A stretch of DNA of 64,000 nucleotides from Cellulomonas sp. Y8 (GTDB lineage Bacteria > Actinomycetota > Actinomycetes > Actinomycetales > Cellulomonadaceae): positions 1,984,001-2,048,000 of the forward strand of contig NZ_CP041203.1 in assembly GCF_008033115.1 (NCBI RefSeq), given 5' to 3'. The translations under genes were made by a program, and so were the position numbers. The notes under the pieces are model-generated. The model made no database searches. It was not told where the DNA came from and saw only the letters and a program-made list of their open reading frames with translations. Shown piece by piece: positions 46,628 to 55,658 of the stretch (position 1 is the first letter of the stretch; each line of letters starts with the position of its first letter).

Positions 46628-46720
46628 GGTGGAGCTCCTCCGAGGTGGGCGTGGCCGGCCGCCTGACGCGTCCGGCACCTGCCCCAACGGCCGGCCGTCG
46701 CCCACCCTTCCCGATCGCCG

Positions 46721-46743
46721 GTACCCACTTTCGCGTAAGGTAC
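46721..46743. promoter_or_regulatory. HxlR/QorR-type operator
   Basis: GTACC and GGTAC flank an inner dyad CTTTCGCGTAAG, giving a 23-bp imperfect palindrome in the divergent gap. The -10 of the regulator gene (TAAGGT, 46736-46741) lies inside it, 6 nt before the ATG at 46748. Binding would repress the regulator and probably the reductase gene. Confidence 0.7.
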
Positions 46744-46747
46744 TGGC

Positions 46748-47143
46748 ATGGCGGTAAGCATCGAGGACACGGCCACGGCCACCCCCGGATCTGTTCTGGG
46801 TGACCTGCTCACAGACGGCGTCCTCGCCTCCGCGTGCCCGAGCCGGGTCGTCCTGGACCACGTGACCAGCAAGTGGGGTGTGCTCGTCCTGGTTGCGCTG
46901 TCGGAGCGCACGCTCCGCTGGGGCGAGCTGCGCCGGCTCGTCGAGGGCATCAGCGAGAAGATGCTCGCCTCCACGCTCCGCACGCTCGAGGCCGACGGCC
47001 TGGTGCTCCGCGAGGCCACCCCGTCCATCCCGCCCCGGGTCGACTACTCGCTCACCCCGCTCGGCCGCGAGCTCGCCGACCACCTGCTGCCGCTGATGGG
47101 CTGGATCGTGCGGCACGCGGACGCGATGGTCGCGCGGCCCTGA
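46748..47143 (+). CDS. HxlR-family transcriptional regulator (QorR-like)
   Basis: A 131-residue winged-helix regulator. The core is VLDHVTSKWGVLVLVALSERTLRWGELRRLVEGISEKMLASTLRTLEADGLV, split over helices 2-4. A single cysteine sits in LASACPSRV just before the winged helix, as in QorR/HypR proteins that sense quinones or thiol stress. It has a leaderless-type start inside its own operator. It is divergent from the qorB-like gene. Confidence 0.92.
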   Translation: MAVSIEDTATATPGSVLGDLLTDGVLASACPSRVVLDHVTSKWGVLVLVALSERTLRWGELRRLVEGISEKMLASTLRTLEADGLVLREATPSIPPRVDYSLTPLGRELADHLLPLMGWIVRHADAMVARP

Positions 47144-47150
47144 ACCACCG

Positions 47151-47173
47151 CCCCCGGGCACCGGTCCCGGGGG
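47151..47173 (+). terminator. hairpin after the HxlR gene
   Basis: CCCCCGGG (47151-47158), loop of 7 nt, CCCGGGGG (47166-47173). A GC-only 8-bp stem, 8 bp after the stop, without a clear T tract. Confidence 0.5.
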
Positions 47174-47237
47174 TGTCACAGCCGGGGCGCCTACGATGGC
47201 CCACCGCAACCCCCGCACCCGACCGAAGGACGAGCAC

Positions 47238-48167
47238 GTGCGCCGTACGGCCGCCACCCTCCTCGCCGCGTCCCTGCTGCTGCTCGCCGCGTGCAGCGAC
47301 GGGGGCTCCGACGACTCCGCCTCCCCCAGCGCCTCCGAGTCCGCCACCGCCGCCGCGACCGCGTCCGCCGAGGACGTCGCCGCGCTCGAGGCCGTGACCC
47401 TCACCGGCGACGCCGGCCAGGAGCCCGCGTTCGACTTCGAGCAGCCGTTCTCGGTGTCCGCCCCGGTCGCGCGGGTCGTCACCCCGGGCACGGGTGACAC
47501 CGTGGCCGAGGGCGACCTGGTCACCGTCAACATCGCCGCGGTGAGCGGCGAGGACGGCAGCACCCTCGGCGGCACGTACGGCGCCGAGCCGCAGCAGTAC
47601 CTCGCGACCAGCGACAACCTGCCGCCGGTGCTGCTCGACGAGCTCGTCGGCCAGCAGATCGGCGCCCGCCTGCTGTTCGCGAACCCCGCCAACGGCATGA
47701 CGTCGCTGCTCGCCGTCGAGGTCGTCGGCACCGAGGCGGTCCCGACCCGCGCCGAGGGCACCGCGGTCACCCCGCTGCCCGAGGGTCTGCCGACCGTCAC
47801 GCTCGACGAGGACGGCGCGCCGTCGATCGAGCCGCTCGACACCGACCCGCCGACCGAGCTGGTCGTGCAGCCGCTGATCCAGGGCGCCGGCGCGGCCGTC
47901 GAGGCGGGCCAGACCCTCACCGTCCAGTACAGCGGCTGGCTGTGGGACGGCACGTCGTTCGACTCGTCCTGGGAGCGCGGCTCGGCCACGACCTTCCCGC
48001 TGACGAACGTCATCCAGGGCTGGCAGCAGGGCCTCGTCGGCCAGACGGTCGGCAGCCAGGTGCTGCTGATCATCCCGCCGGAGCTGGGCTACGGCGACCA
48101 GGAGTCGGGCAGCATCCCGGCGAACTCGACGCTGGTCTTCGTGGTGGACATCCTCTCCGCGTCCTGA
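47238..48167 (+). CDS. FKBP-type peptidyl-prolyl isomerase lipoprotein with two FKBP-like domains
   Basis: A 309-residue exported lipoprotein (lipobox LLAAC, C19) with a Ser/Ala-rich spacer. An N-terminal degenerate FKBP domain (about 65-165; VAEGDLVTVNI, VLLDELVGQQIGARLLF) is followed by a complete one (about 205-309; QTLTVQYSGWLWDG, FDSSWERG, VIQGWQQGLVGQTVGSQVLLIIPPELGYGDQ, STLVFVVDIL). It catalyses proline isomerisation in secreted proteins. GTG at 47238 follows AAGGACGAG; an earlier ATG at 47196 would spoil the signal peptide. A strong terminator follows. Confidence 0.93.
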   Translation: MRRTAATLLAASLLLLAACSDGGSDDSASPSASESATAAATASAEDVAALEAVTLTGDAGQEPAFDFEQPFSVSAPVARVVTPGTGDTVAEGDLVTVNIAAVSGEDGSTLGGTYGAEPQQYLATSDNLPPVLLDELVGQQIGARLLFANPANGMTSLLAVEVVGTEAVPTRAEGTAVTPLPEGLPTVTLDEDGAPSIEPLDTDPPTELVVQPLIQGAGAAVEAGQTLTVQYSGWLWDGTSFDSSWERGSATTFPLTNVIQGWQQGLVGQTVGSQVLLIIPPELGYGDQESGSIPANSTLVFVVDILSAS

Positions 48168-48192
48168 TCGCACCCGGCGGGGTACGCGCAGC

Positions 48193-48230
48193 ACAGGGAC
48201 CTCGGTCGCACCAGCGACCGAGGTCCCTGT
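48193..48230 (+). terminator. strong stem-loop terminator
   Basis: A perfect 16-bp stem (48193-48208 with 48215-48230) and a 6-nt loop, 25 bp after the FKBP stop. It is the strongest hairpin seen in the window and ends transcription before the EF-G-like gene. Confidence 0.85.
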
Positions 48231-48290
48231 CGTTCCCGCGACCCGCGTGGTTAGCCTGGCCGTCCCGGCACCGATCCAGAAGGACGTGCG

Positions 48291-50372
48291 ATGGACGCGG
48301 CAACGACGCCGACGGTCCGGAACGTGGCGCTCGTCGGCCACGCCGGATCCGGCAAGACGACACTCGCCGAGGCCCTGCTGCTGCGCGCGGGGGCCGTCCC
48401 CCGCGCCGGCCGGGTCGAGGACGGCTCGACGGTCTGCGACCACGAGCCGGAGGAGGTCGCCCGCGGCTCCTCCGTGGCGCTCGGCGTGGCCGACCTCGAC
48501 TGGACGTGCAGCCAGGGCCGCCCGCACCGCATGACCCTCCTGGACACCCCGGGGGCTCCGGACTTCGCGGGGGCGGTGGACGCGGCCCTCGCGGTCGCGG
48601 ACCTCGCGGTGGTGGTGGTGAGCGCCGTCGACGGGGTCCAGTCCGGGACGGAGGCGGCGTGGCGCCGGTGCGACGAGGCGGGGATCCCCCGCCTCGTCGT
48701 CGTCTCCCAGGAGGACCGCGCCCGCGCCGACTTCCACCGGGTGCTCGACCAGGTCCGTGACCTCGCCGTCCGCACCGGGCACGACGCCGCCGCGGTGCTG
48801 CCGCTGGAGCTGCCGCTCGGCGAGGAGCAGGCGCTGCACGGCGTCGCCGACGTGCTCTCCGACCGCGGGTTCGACTACGGCGCCGACGGTCGGCACCGCG
48901 ACTGCGACCTCCCCGCCGACGTCGCGGACGAGGAGCAGCGCCTCCACGGCGAGGTCACGGAGGAGATCGTCGCCCACGACGACGACCAGCTGGAGCGGTA
49001 CCTGTCCGGCGACGAGCCCGGCCCGGTGGACCTCGAGCGCACGCTGGCCCGCGAGGTCGCCTCCGGGGGCGCCGTGCCCGTCCTGGTCGCCTCCGCGGCC
49101 ACCGGGGTCGGCATCGACCGGCTCGCGGACCTCGTGTGCGAGATCGGCCCCGCGCCGACCGACCGGCCCGCGCGGCTGCGGGTCGGCGGCGGCGGCCCCG
49201 ACGACGGCGCGGAGACCGAGCTGCCCGCCGACCCGGCCGGTGAGACCGTCCTGCACGTGTTCCGCACCGTGGCCGACCCGTTCGTCGGCCAGGTGTCGGT
49301 GTTCAAGGTGCTGTCCGGCACCGTGCGCTCGGGCGACCGGCTGACGACAGCCGCCGGCACCGAGGAGCGGCTGCACGGGCTGTTCCGGCTCCGGGGCCGG
49401 GAGCACCTGCCGGTCGACGCGGTCGCGGCGGGCGGGATCGCCGCGGTCGCCAAGCTCGGCTCGGCCCCGACCGGCACGCTGCTCGCCTCGCGCGCCCAGC
49501 CGGTCCGGCCCGCGACGCTGCCCGCCCGGCCGCCCGTGCTCGGCCTCGCGCTGGTCCCGGTCAGCCAGGCCGACGACGACAAGCTGTCCGGCGCGCTGAC
49601 CCGTCTCGCCGCCGAGGACCCGACCCTGGTCGTCGAGCGCACCGCGCACCAGGCCGTCCTGCGCGGGCTCGGCGACGCGCACCTCGCGGTGGCCGTCGAG
49701 CGGCTCGCCCGGGTGTTCGGCGTGCACGTGACCACCGAGCCGGTGCGGATCGCCTACCGGGAGACGATCGCCCGCGCCGCCGAGGCCGAGGGCCGGCTCA
49801 AGAAGCAGTCCGGCGGGCACGGGCAGTTCGCCGTCGTGCAGCTGCGGCTCAGCCCGCTGCCTCCGGGGTCCGGCTTCGCGTTCGTCGACTCCGTGGTCGG
49901 CGGCGCGGTGCCGCGGTCCTACCTGCCCGCCGTCGAGCGCGGCGCCGCCGAGGCGCTGGCCGCGGGCGGGCCGCTCGGGCACCCCGTCGTCGACGTCCAG
50001 GTCGAGGTCCACGACGGCAAGGCGCACGCCGTCGACTCCTCGGACGTGGCGTTCCGCACCGCCACCGCCGCGGGCGTCCGCGCCGCGCTCGCCTCCGCCG
50101 GGACCGTGCTGCTGGAGCCGACGCTGCGGGTCACGGTCGTCGTGCCGCCCGAGGCGCAGGGGGACGTGCTCGGCGACCTCTCCGGGCGGCGCGGGCGGAT
50201 CAGCTCGAGCAGCACCACCGACGACGGCCGGGTGCGGATCGAGGCGGTCGTCCCGGAGGCCGAGGTCGTCCGGTACGCGCTCGACCTGCGGGCGCTCACC
50301 GGCGGGCGGGGCGAGGTGGTGCTGGCGCCCGGCGACTACGAGGTCCGGCCGGGGCACCTGGCGCCGGTGTGA
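48291..50372 (+). CDS. EF-G-like translation GTPase (EF-G2 type)
   Basis: A 693-residue paralogue of elongation factor G, slightly shorter than FusA. G1 is GHAGSGKTT, G3 is DTPG (DTPGAPDF), but the G4 guanine-specificity motif NKxD is replaced by SQED (VVVSQEDRARADF). Domains III-V follow, including GGHGQFAVVQLRLSPLPPG and the closing RGRISSSS segment of domain V. EF-G2 of mycobacteria hydrolyses GTP poorly or not at all in tests and its role is unsettled. ATG at 48291 follows AGAAGGACG. It stands alone. Confidence 0.9.
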   Translation: MDAATTPTVRNVALVGHAGSGKTTLAEALLLRAGAVPRAGRVEDGSTVCDHEPEEVARGSSVALGVADLDWTCSQGRPHRMTLLDTPGAPDFAGAVDAALAVADLAVVVVSAVDGVQSGTEAAWRRCDEAGIPRLVVVSQEDRARADFHRVLDQVRDLAVRTGHDAAAVLPLELPLGEEQALHGVADVLSDRGFDYGADGRHRDCDLPADVADEEQRLHGEVTEEIVAHDDDQLERYLSGDEPGPVDLERTLAREVASGGAVPVLVASAATGVGIDRLADLVCEIGPAPTDRPARLRVGGGGPDDGAETELPADPAGETVLHVFRTVADPFVGQVSVFKVLSGTVRSGDRLTTAAGTEERLHGLFRLRGREHLPVDAVAAGGIAAVAKLGSAPTGTLLASRAQPVRPATLPARPPVLGLALVPVSQADDDKLSGALTRLAAEDPTLVVERTAHQAVLRGLGDAHLAVAVERLARVFGVHVTTEPVRIAYRETIARAAEAEGRLKKQSGGHGQFAVVQLRLSPLPPGSGFAFVDSVVGGAVPRSYLPAVERGAAEALAAGGPLGHPVVDVQVEVHDGKAHAVDSSDVAFRTATAAGVRAALASAGTVLLEPTLRVTVVVPPEAQGDVLGDLSGRRGRISSSSTTDDGRVRIEAVVPEAEVVRYALDLRALTGGRGEVVLAPGDYEVRPGHLAPV

Positions 50373-50386
50373 CGCGGCGGCGCCCC

Positions 50387-50803
50387 TCAGCCCGCCGCCG
50401 CGGCCGCCTCCGGCACCGGGACCCCCGACCCCAGCCGCCCCGCGTAGACGTCGATCTTCATCTCGATCGCCGCGAGGTGCTCGGTCACCTCCGCCAGCTG
50501 CGCCCGCACCGCGTCCCGGTGCGCCTGCAGCAGCGCCATCCGCTGCGGCTCGGTGCCCTCGCCCTGCCGGACCAGGTCGGCGTACTCCCGGATCTCCCGG
50601 ATCGGCATGCCGGTGGCGCGCAGCCGGGTGAGCAGGTGGATCCAGCCGAGGTCGCGCTCGGTGTACCGGCGGTGCCCCGAGGACGCGCGCTCGACCGCGT
50701 CGAGCAGCAGCCCGTCGCGCTCGTAGTACCGGAGCGTGTGCGGGGTCAGCCCGGTCGCCGCGGCGGCCTCGGCGATGGTGAGGGTGCGGCTCTCCTCGGT
50801 CAC
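50387..50803 (-). CDS. MerR-family regulator
   Basis: A 138-residue MerR regulator. The N-terminal helix-turn-helix is TIAEAAAATGLTPHTLRYYERDGLL, then the wing RRYTERDLGWIHLLTRLRATGMPI and a dimerisation coil (RMALLQAHRDAVRAQLAEV). There is no metal-binding cysteine; the group is that of organic-solute or stress MerR regulators linked to aldo-keto reductases. GTG at 50803 follows GAGGGGC. It lies 19 bp after the reductase gene in the same direction. Confidence 0.92.
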   Translation of the reverse strand: MTEESRTLTIAEAAAATGLTPHTLRYYERDGLLLDAVERASSGHRRYTERDLGWIHLLTRLRATGMPIREIREYADLVRQGEGTEPQRMALLQAHRDAVRAQLAEVTEHLAAIEMKIDVYAGRLGSGVPVPEAAAAAG

Positions 50804-50822
50804 GCCCCTCAGCATGCGCCGC

Positions 50823-51845
50823 TCACCGCCCGATGGTCGACATGTCGGGGTACCGGTCGCCGACGACGGCCTGCGGCGGCACGGCGTCCGCGAGCGCCGC
50901 GAGGTCCTCGGCGGTGAGCCGCACGTCGGCGGCCGCGACGTTCTGCTCCAGGTAGCGGACCCGGCGGGTGCCGGGGATCGGCACGACGTCCTCGCCCTGG
51001 GCCAGCACCCAGGCGAGCGCGAGCTGCGCCGCCGTGACGCCCCGCTCGGCCGCGAGCGCCTGCACCCGCTCGACCAGCGCGCGGTTGGCGCCGAACGCCT
51101 CCCCGGCGAACCGGGGGTTGGCGCGCCGGAAGTCGTCGGGCGCGAGGTCGTCCCGCGCCGCGATGGCGCCGGTGAGCATGCCGCGACCCAGCGGCGAGTA
51201 CGGCACCAGGCCGATGCCGAGGTCGCGCAGCGTCGGCAGCACCTCCGCCTCGACATCCCGGGTCCACAGCGAGTACTCCGTCTGCACGGCGGTGATCGGG
51301 TGCACCGCGTGCGCGCGGTGGATCGTCGCGGGCCCCGCCTCGGACAGCCCGAGGTGCCGCACCTTGCCGGCCTGGACCGCCTCCGCGAGCGCGCCCACGG
51401 TGTCCTCGACGGGGACCTTCGGGTCCATCCGGTGCATGTAGTACAGGTCCACGTGGTCGACGCCGAGCCGCTGCAGGCTGGCGTCCAGCGCCGCGCGCAC
51501 GTACTCGGGGCGCCCGTCGACGCCGCGGCGGGTCACCGTCGGGTCGGGGTCGCGGACGATGCCGAACTTCGTGGCGAGCACGACCTCGTCCCGGCGGCCG
51601 GCGATCGCGCGCCCGACCAGGCGCTCGTTGGTGTGCGGGCCGTAGATGTCGGCGGTGTCGAGCAGCGTGACGCCCAGGTCGAGCGCGCGGTGGATCGTGG
51701 CGACCGACTCGCGCTCCTGGTCGGAGCCGGGCGCGGAGGTGGCCCCGTAGAACTCGGACATGCCCATGCAGCCGAGCCCGAGGGCGGAGACGGTGAGGGC
51801 GGTGCCGTGCGCGGCGCTGCCGAGGGTGCGGGTGGTGAGGCTCAT
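50823..51845 (-). CDS. aldo/keto reductase
   Basis: A 340-residue NADPH-dependent reductase of the AKR11/AKR13-like group. The catalytic tetrad is visible: D and Y in [15 protein letters not shown] in VLATKFGIV and H in LYYMHRMD. Cofactor-binding loops are [11 protein letters not shown] and [14 protein letters not shown]. It reduces aldehydes, possibly protecting from electrophiles. ATG at 51845 follows AAGGAGGACC. The merR-type gene downstream probably controls it through the dyad at 51862. Confidence 0.93.
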   Translation of the reverse strand: MSLTTRTLGSAAHGTALTVSALGLGCMGMSEFYGATSAPGSDQERESVATIHRALDLGVTLLDTADIYGPHTNERLVGRAIAGRRDEVVLATKFGIVRDPDPTVTRRGVDGRPEYVRAALDASLQRLGVDHVDLYYMHRMDPKVPVEDTVGALAEAVQAGKVRHLGLSEAGPATIHRAHAVHPITAVQTEYSLWTRDVEAEVLPTLRDLGIGLVPYSPLGRGMLTGAIAARDDLAPDDFRRANPRFAGEAFGANRALVERVQALAAERGVTAAQLALAWVLAQGEDVVPIPGTRRVRYLEQNVAAADVRLTAEDLAALADAVPPQAVVGDRYPDMSTIGR

Positions 51846-51861
51846 GTCCGCGACGGTCCTC

Positions 51862-51879
51862 CTTGGAGTGCGCTCGAAG
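51862..51879. promoter_or_regulatory. MerR-type operator dyad
   Basis: CTTGGAGTGCGCTCGAAG has arms CTT-GAG/CTC-AAG with the GC-rich centre usual for MerR operators. On the minus strand TTGACT (51878-51883) would be the -35, but I find no good -10 at 19-20 bp spacing. It lies 17 bp upstream of the reductase start. Confidence 0.6.
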
Positions 51880-51952
51880 TCAAGGCGTCGCCCTGCGGCT
51901 CCCGGCGCGCGGTCGTAGCGTCGAGGCACCACCCACCCCCGAGGAGGACCGC

Positions 51953-52417
51953 GTGAAGCTCCGCCACCTGCCGCTGCGCCTGGGCGCCGGCGCGTACATC
52001 CTGAACTCCGGCCTCGACAAGCTCGGCGCCGACGAGGAGACCGCGAAGGGCCTGCACGGCACCGCCGCGGGCGCGTACCCGTTCCTGTCCGGCGTGGACC
52101 CGAAGACGTTCACGACCGGGCTCGCCGCGGCCGAGGTCGGCCTCGGCACCGCGCTGCTGGTCCCGGTGCTGCCGCGCGTCGTCGTCGCCACCGGGTTCAC
52201 CGCGTTCTCCGCCGCGCTCGTCGGCATGTACCTCCGCACGCCGGCGCTGCACCGCGGCGAGGGCGACCCGCGGCCGAACCCGGACGGGGTCGGGATCGCG
52301 AAGGACGTCGTCATCCTGGGCGCCGCGGCGTCGTACCTCATCGACACCCTGACGTCGTCGGCCAAGAAGGCCGGGGCGAAGGCGGCGAAGAAGGCGACGA
52401 GGGCCGTCCACCGCTGA
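51953..52417 (+). CDS. DoxX-like small membrane protein
   Basis: A 154-residue protein with three to four hydrophobic segments. It opens [26 protein letters not shown], a DoxX-family pattern, and has a lysine/alanine-rich tail ([20 protein letters not shown]) resembling nucleic-acid- or membrane-binding basic tails. GTG at 51953 is supported by GAGGAGG (51941-51947). A TAGCGT box lies upstream. Function unknown. It is divergent from the aldo-keto reductase. Confidence 0.72.
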   Translation: MKLRHLPLRLGAGAYILNSGLDKLGADEETAKGLHGTAAGAYPFLSGVDPKTFTTGLAAAEVGLGTALLVPVLPRVVVATGFTAFSAALVGMYLRTPALHRGEGDPRPNPDGVGIAKDVVILGAAASYLIDTLTSSAKKAGAKAAKKATRAVHR

Positions 52418-52498
52418 CGTCCCGGTGGCTGCAGCGCGGCTGCGTCCCTCCTAGGCTCGGGTCCGCGCCCCGTCAGCCGCCGTCCCCGAGGAGCCCCC

Positions 52499-53098
52499 AT
52501 GCGCCAGCCCACCCGGTGGGAGCAGATCGGCCAGCAGAACCCCGACCGGTCCGCCTGGTACGTCGAGCGGTTCCGCACGATGGCCGCCGAGGGAGCCGAC
52601 CTGGCCGGCGAGGCCCGGATGATCGACGCGATGGTGCCCCGCGGGTCCCGCGTGCTGGACGCCGGCTGCGGGCCGGGCCGGGTCGGCGGCGAGCTCGCGC
52701 TCCGGGGCCACACCGTCGTCGGGGTCGACGTCGACCCGCTGCTCGTCGAGGCCGCGCGCGCCGACCACCCCGAGGGCGACTGGCACGTCGGCGACCTCGC
52801 CGAGCTGGACCTGAGGGCGGCGGGCGTCGCCGAGCCGTTCGACGTGGCGGTCATGGCGGGCAACGTGCTGACGTTCGTCGCCCCGGGGACGGAGGCCGAG
52901 GTGCTGCGGCGGATCCGCGCGCACCTCGCGCCAGGCGGGCGGCTGGTCGTCGGGTTCGGCGCGGGGCGCGGGTACGCGTTCGAGGCGCTCGACGCCGACG
53001 CCGCGGCCGCGGGGTTCGTCGTGCAGCACCGGTTCGCGACCTGGGACCTGCGGCCGTTCGGGCCGGACGCCGACTTCCTGGTGGCGGTGCTGGGCTGA
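52499..53098 (+). CDS. class I SAM-dependent methyltransferase
   Basis: A 199-residue methyltransferase with the S-adenosylmethionine-binding motif VLDAGCGPGRVGGELA and post-I acid in VVGVDVDPLLVEAARA; motif IV is PFDVAVMAGNVLTFV. The fold is the minimal seven-strand one. GAGGAGCC precedes the ATG. The substrate cannot be deduced from neighbours. Confidence 0.9.
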   Translation: MRQPTRWEQIGQQNPDRSAWYVERFRTMAAEGADLAGEARMIDAMVPRGSRVLDAGCGPGRVGGELALRGHTVVGVDVDPLLVEAARADHPEGDWHVGDLAELDLRAAGVAEPFDVAVMAGNVLTFVAPGTEAEVLRRIRAHLAPGGRLVVGFGAGRGYAFEALDADAAAAGFVVQHRFATWDLRPFGPDADFLVAVLG

Positions 53099-53156
53099 AC
53101 CGCGGCCGCCGATCCCGGGGTGGTCGGCGCGCGGGCGGCGTGCCACCCTCGACCGC

Positions 53157-53777
53157 ATGGCCCGGTTCTTCGACGTCCACCCCCACGACCCGCAGGCCCG
53201 GTCGATCGGGCAGGTCGTGCAGCTGCTGCGCGACGACGCCCTGATCGCCTACCCCACCGACTCCGGGTACGCGCTCGGGTGCCGGATGGAGAGCCACACC
53301 GGCGCCGACCGGATCCGTGCGATCCGGCACCTCACGGACAAGCACCACTTCACGCTCATGTGCACCGACTTCGCCCAGCTCGGGCAGCTCGTGCGGCTCG
53401 ACAACGCGCCGTTCCGGGCGATCAAGGCCGCGACGCCGGGGCCGTACACGTTCATCCTGCCGGCGACCAAGGAGGTCCCCCGGCGGCTGGCGCACCCGAA
53501 GAAGAAGACCGTCGGCGTCCGGATCCCCGACTCCCGGGTGGTGCAGGCGATCCTGCGCGAGCTCGGCGAGCCGCTGCTGTCCTCGACGCTGATCCTCCCG
53601 GGCGACACCGAGCCGCAGACCGACGGCTGGACGGTCAAGGAGGAGCTCGACCACGTCGTCGACGCGGTGATCGAGGCCGGCGAGGTGTCCGCGGAGCCGA
53701 CGACGGTGGTCGACTGGTCGGAGGGCTACCCCGAGGTGGTCCGCGAGGGCGCGGGCGACCCGGACCGGTTCGCCTGA
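53157..53777 (+). CDS. YciO/Sua5-type threonylcarbamoyl-AMP synthase-like protein
   Basis: A 206-residue protein of the YrdC/YciO fold. Substrate-pocket motifs are LIAYPTDSGYALGCRM, KHHFTLMCTDF, GPYTFILPATKEVPRRL, and KKKTVGVRIPDS, matching YciO more than Sua5 or TsaC. It may bind RNA; a threonylcarbamoyl transfer role in tRNA modification is likely but not shown for YciO. Its start has no ribosome site; CACCCT lies 7 nt before the ATG. A uracil-DNA glycosylase gene follows 5 bp on. Confidence 0.88.
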   Translation: MARFFDVHPHDPQARSIGQVVQLLRDDALIAYPTDSGYALGCRMESHTGADRIRAIRHLTDKHHFTLMCTDFAQLGQLVRLDNAPFRAIKAATPGPYTFILPATKEVPRRLAHPKKKTVGVRIPDSRVVQAILRELGEPLLSSTLILPGDTEPQTDGWTVKEELDHVVDAVIEAGEVSAEPTTVVDWSEGYPEVVREGAGDPDRFA

Positions 53778-53782
53778 CGCCC

Positions 53783-54532
53783 GTGTTCCCGTCCGCGCTG
53801 CCCGACGACCCCGGGTTCCCCGCCGCGACCGCGCCCGGCGCGCGCGACCTCGGCGAGCTCGACGGCGCCGTCGTCGAGTGCCGTGCCTGCCCGCGGCTGG
53901 TCGCCTGGCGGGAGCACGTCGCGACCGTGAAGCGCGCCGCCTACCGGGACCAGGAGTACTGGGCCCGCCCGGCGCCCGGGTTCGGCGACCCCGACGCGGC
54001 GGTGCTGGTCGTGGGCCTCGCACCGGCTGCCCACGGCGCCAACCGGACCGGCCGGATGTTCACCGGCGACCGGTCCGGCGACTTCCTGTTCGCCGCGATG
54101 CACCGCGTCGGCATGGCCTCCCAGCCCACCTCGACGCACGCCGGCGACGGGCTGACGCTCACCGGCGTCCGGATCACCGCGCCGGTGCACTGCGCGCCCC
54201 CGGACAACAAGCCGCTGCCCGAGGAGCGGCACCGCTGCGGTCCCTGGCTCGCGCGCGAGCTCGAGATCGTCCGCCCGCGGGTCGCCCTGGTGCTGGGGGC
54301 GTTCGGCTGGGACGCGCTGCTCCGCACGCTCGCCGAGCAGGGCTGGGCGGTGCCGCGCCCGCGCCCGCGGTTCGGCCACGGCGCCGAGGTGGTGCTGGAC
54401 CGCCCGGCGACCGGTGATCGGCTGACCCTGCTGGGCTGCTTCCACGTCAGCCAGCAGAACACCTTCACCGGCCGCCTGACCCCGGACATGCTCGACGCGG
54501 TCCTGCTCCGCGCCCGCGCCCTGGCGGCCTGA
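53783..54532 (+). CDS. family 5 uracil-DNA glycosylase (UdgB)
   Basis: A 249-residue iron-sulfur DNA repair enzyme. The first cluster cysteines are in ECRACPRL; others are in HCAPPDNKPLPEERHRC. The substrate motifs are GLAPAAHGANRTGRMFTGD and FHVSQQNTFTGRLT, which define family 5. It removes uracil and deaminated purines from DNA. GTG at 53783 follows the yciO-like gene by 5 bp and the two are likely co-transcribed. The gene converges with a dehydrogenase. Confidence 0.93.
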   Translation: MFPSALPDDPGFPAATAPGARDLGELDGAVVECRACPRLVAWREHVATVKRAAYRDQEYWARPAPGFGDPDAAVLVVGLAPAAHGANRTGRMFTGDRSGDFLFAAMHRVGMASQPTSTHAGDGLTLTGVRITAPVHCAPPDNKPLPEERHRCGPWLARELEIVRPRVALVLGAFGWDALLRTLAEQGWAVPRPRPRFGHGAEVVLDRPATGDRLTLLGCFHVSQQNTFTGRLTPDMLDAVLLRARALAA

Positions 54533-54538
54533 CGCCGC

Positions 54539-55432
54539 TCAGGCCAGCGAGCGGCCGCCTGTGACGCCGATGCGCTCGCCGGTGATGTAGCTGCTCTCCT
54601 GGCTCGCGAAGAACACGTAGGCCGGGGCGAGCTCCGCCGGCTGGCCCGCGCGGCCCAGCGGGGTGTCCGCGCCGAACTCCTTCACCTTCTCCACCGGCAT
54701 CGTCGCGGGGATCAGCGGGGTCCAGATCGGCCCGGGTGCGACGGCGTTGACCCGGATGCCCTGCTCGGCGACCTGCTGCGCCAGCGCCTTGGTGAAGTTG
54801 AGGATGCCGGCCTTGGTGGTCGCGTAGTCGATGAGCTGCGGGCTGGGCTCGTAGGCCTGCACCGACGTGGTGTTGATGATGCTCGACCCCGGCTGCAGGT
54901 GCGGGAGCGCGGCCTTGGTGATCCAGAACATCGCGTACAGGTTGGTCTTGAAGGTGCGGTCCAGCTGCTCGGTCGTGAGGTCGAGGAGCCCGTTCTCCTG
55001 GGACATCTGGAAGGCCGCGTTGTTGACCAGCACGTCCAGCCCGCCGAGCTCGGACACGGTGCGCTGCACGAGCTCCGCGCAGAACGCCTCGTCGCGGATG
55101 TCGCCGGGCAGGGTCAGCGCGCGGCGGCCGGCGTCCTCGACCAGCCGGACCGTCTCCTGCGCGTCCTCCTCCTCGTCCGGGAGGTAGGAGATCGCGACGT
55201 CCGCGCCCTCGCGGGCGAACGCCAGGGCGACGGCGCGGCCGATGCCGGAGTCGCCGCCGGTGATCAGCGCGCGCTTGCCCTCCAGCCGGCCGGAGCCGAC
55301 GTACGACTCCTCGCCGTGGTCGGGCTGCTGCCGCATGTCGTCCGTGAGGCCGGGGTGCGGGATGTTCTGCGCCGGCTGCTCGGGCTCCGGGTGCTGGGTC
55401 TGCGGGTCCTGGGGCGTCGTCTGGTCGCTCAT
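54539..55432 (-). CDS. SDR-family oxidoreductase (GSP39/YdaD-like)
   Basis: A 297-residue NAD(P)-dependent dehydrogenase with an extended head (MSDQTTPQDPQTQHPEPEQP). The cofactor motif is ITGGDSGIGRAVA, the serine is in INTTSVQAYE, and the catalytic Tyr/Lys pair is in DYATTKAGI. The long N-terminal tail and the ALITGGDSGIGRAVA core are typical of general stress protein 39 homologues. ATG at 55432 is used; a GTG two codons upstream is possible. It converges with the glycosylase gene. Confidence 0.92.
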   Translation of the reverse strand: MSDQTTPQDPQTQHPEPEQPAQNIPHPGLTDDMRQQPDHGEESYVGSGRLEGKRALITGGDSGIGRAVALAFAREGADVAISYLPDEEEDAQETVRLVEDAGRRALTLPGDIRDEAFCAELVQRTVSELGGLDVLVNNAAFQMSQENGLLDLTTEQLDRTFKTNLYAMFWITKAALPHLQPGSSIINTTSVQAYEPSPQLIDYATTKAGILNFTKALAQQVAEQGIRVNAVAPGPIWTPLIPATMPVEKVKEFGADTPLGRAGQPAELAPAYVFFASQESSYITGERIGVTGGRSLA

Positions 55433-55658
55433 GCTCACCCATCGTCCGCACCCCGGGGCGGACCGCCACCGGAGCGGGTGAACCTCGGCGTGTCGACCCC
55501 CGGCGCGTCGCCCCGAGTTGCCGCCGCGGGCCTGGTCACCCCACAGTGGCCGTCGGCCACCCGCGCTCCGACCCGCACGTCCACGTCGCGCGCACAACCG
55601 CCGCACAGGCTCCCCGCAGCGGGAGTCCTAGGGTGGCGGTCCGGACCTGAGGAGGAAC

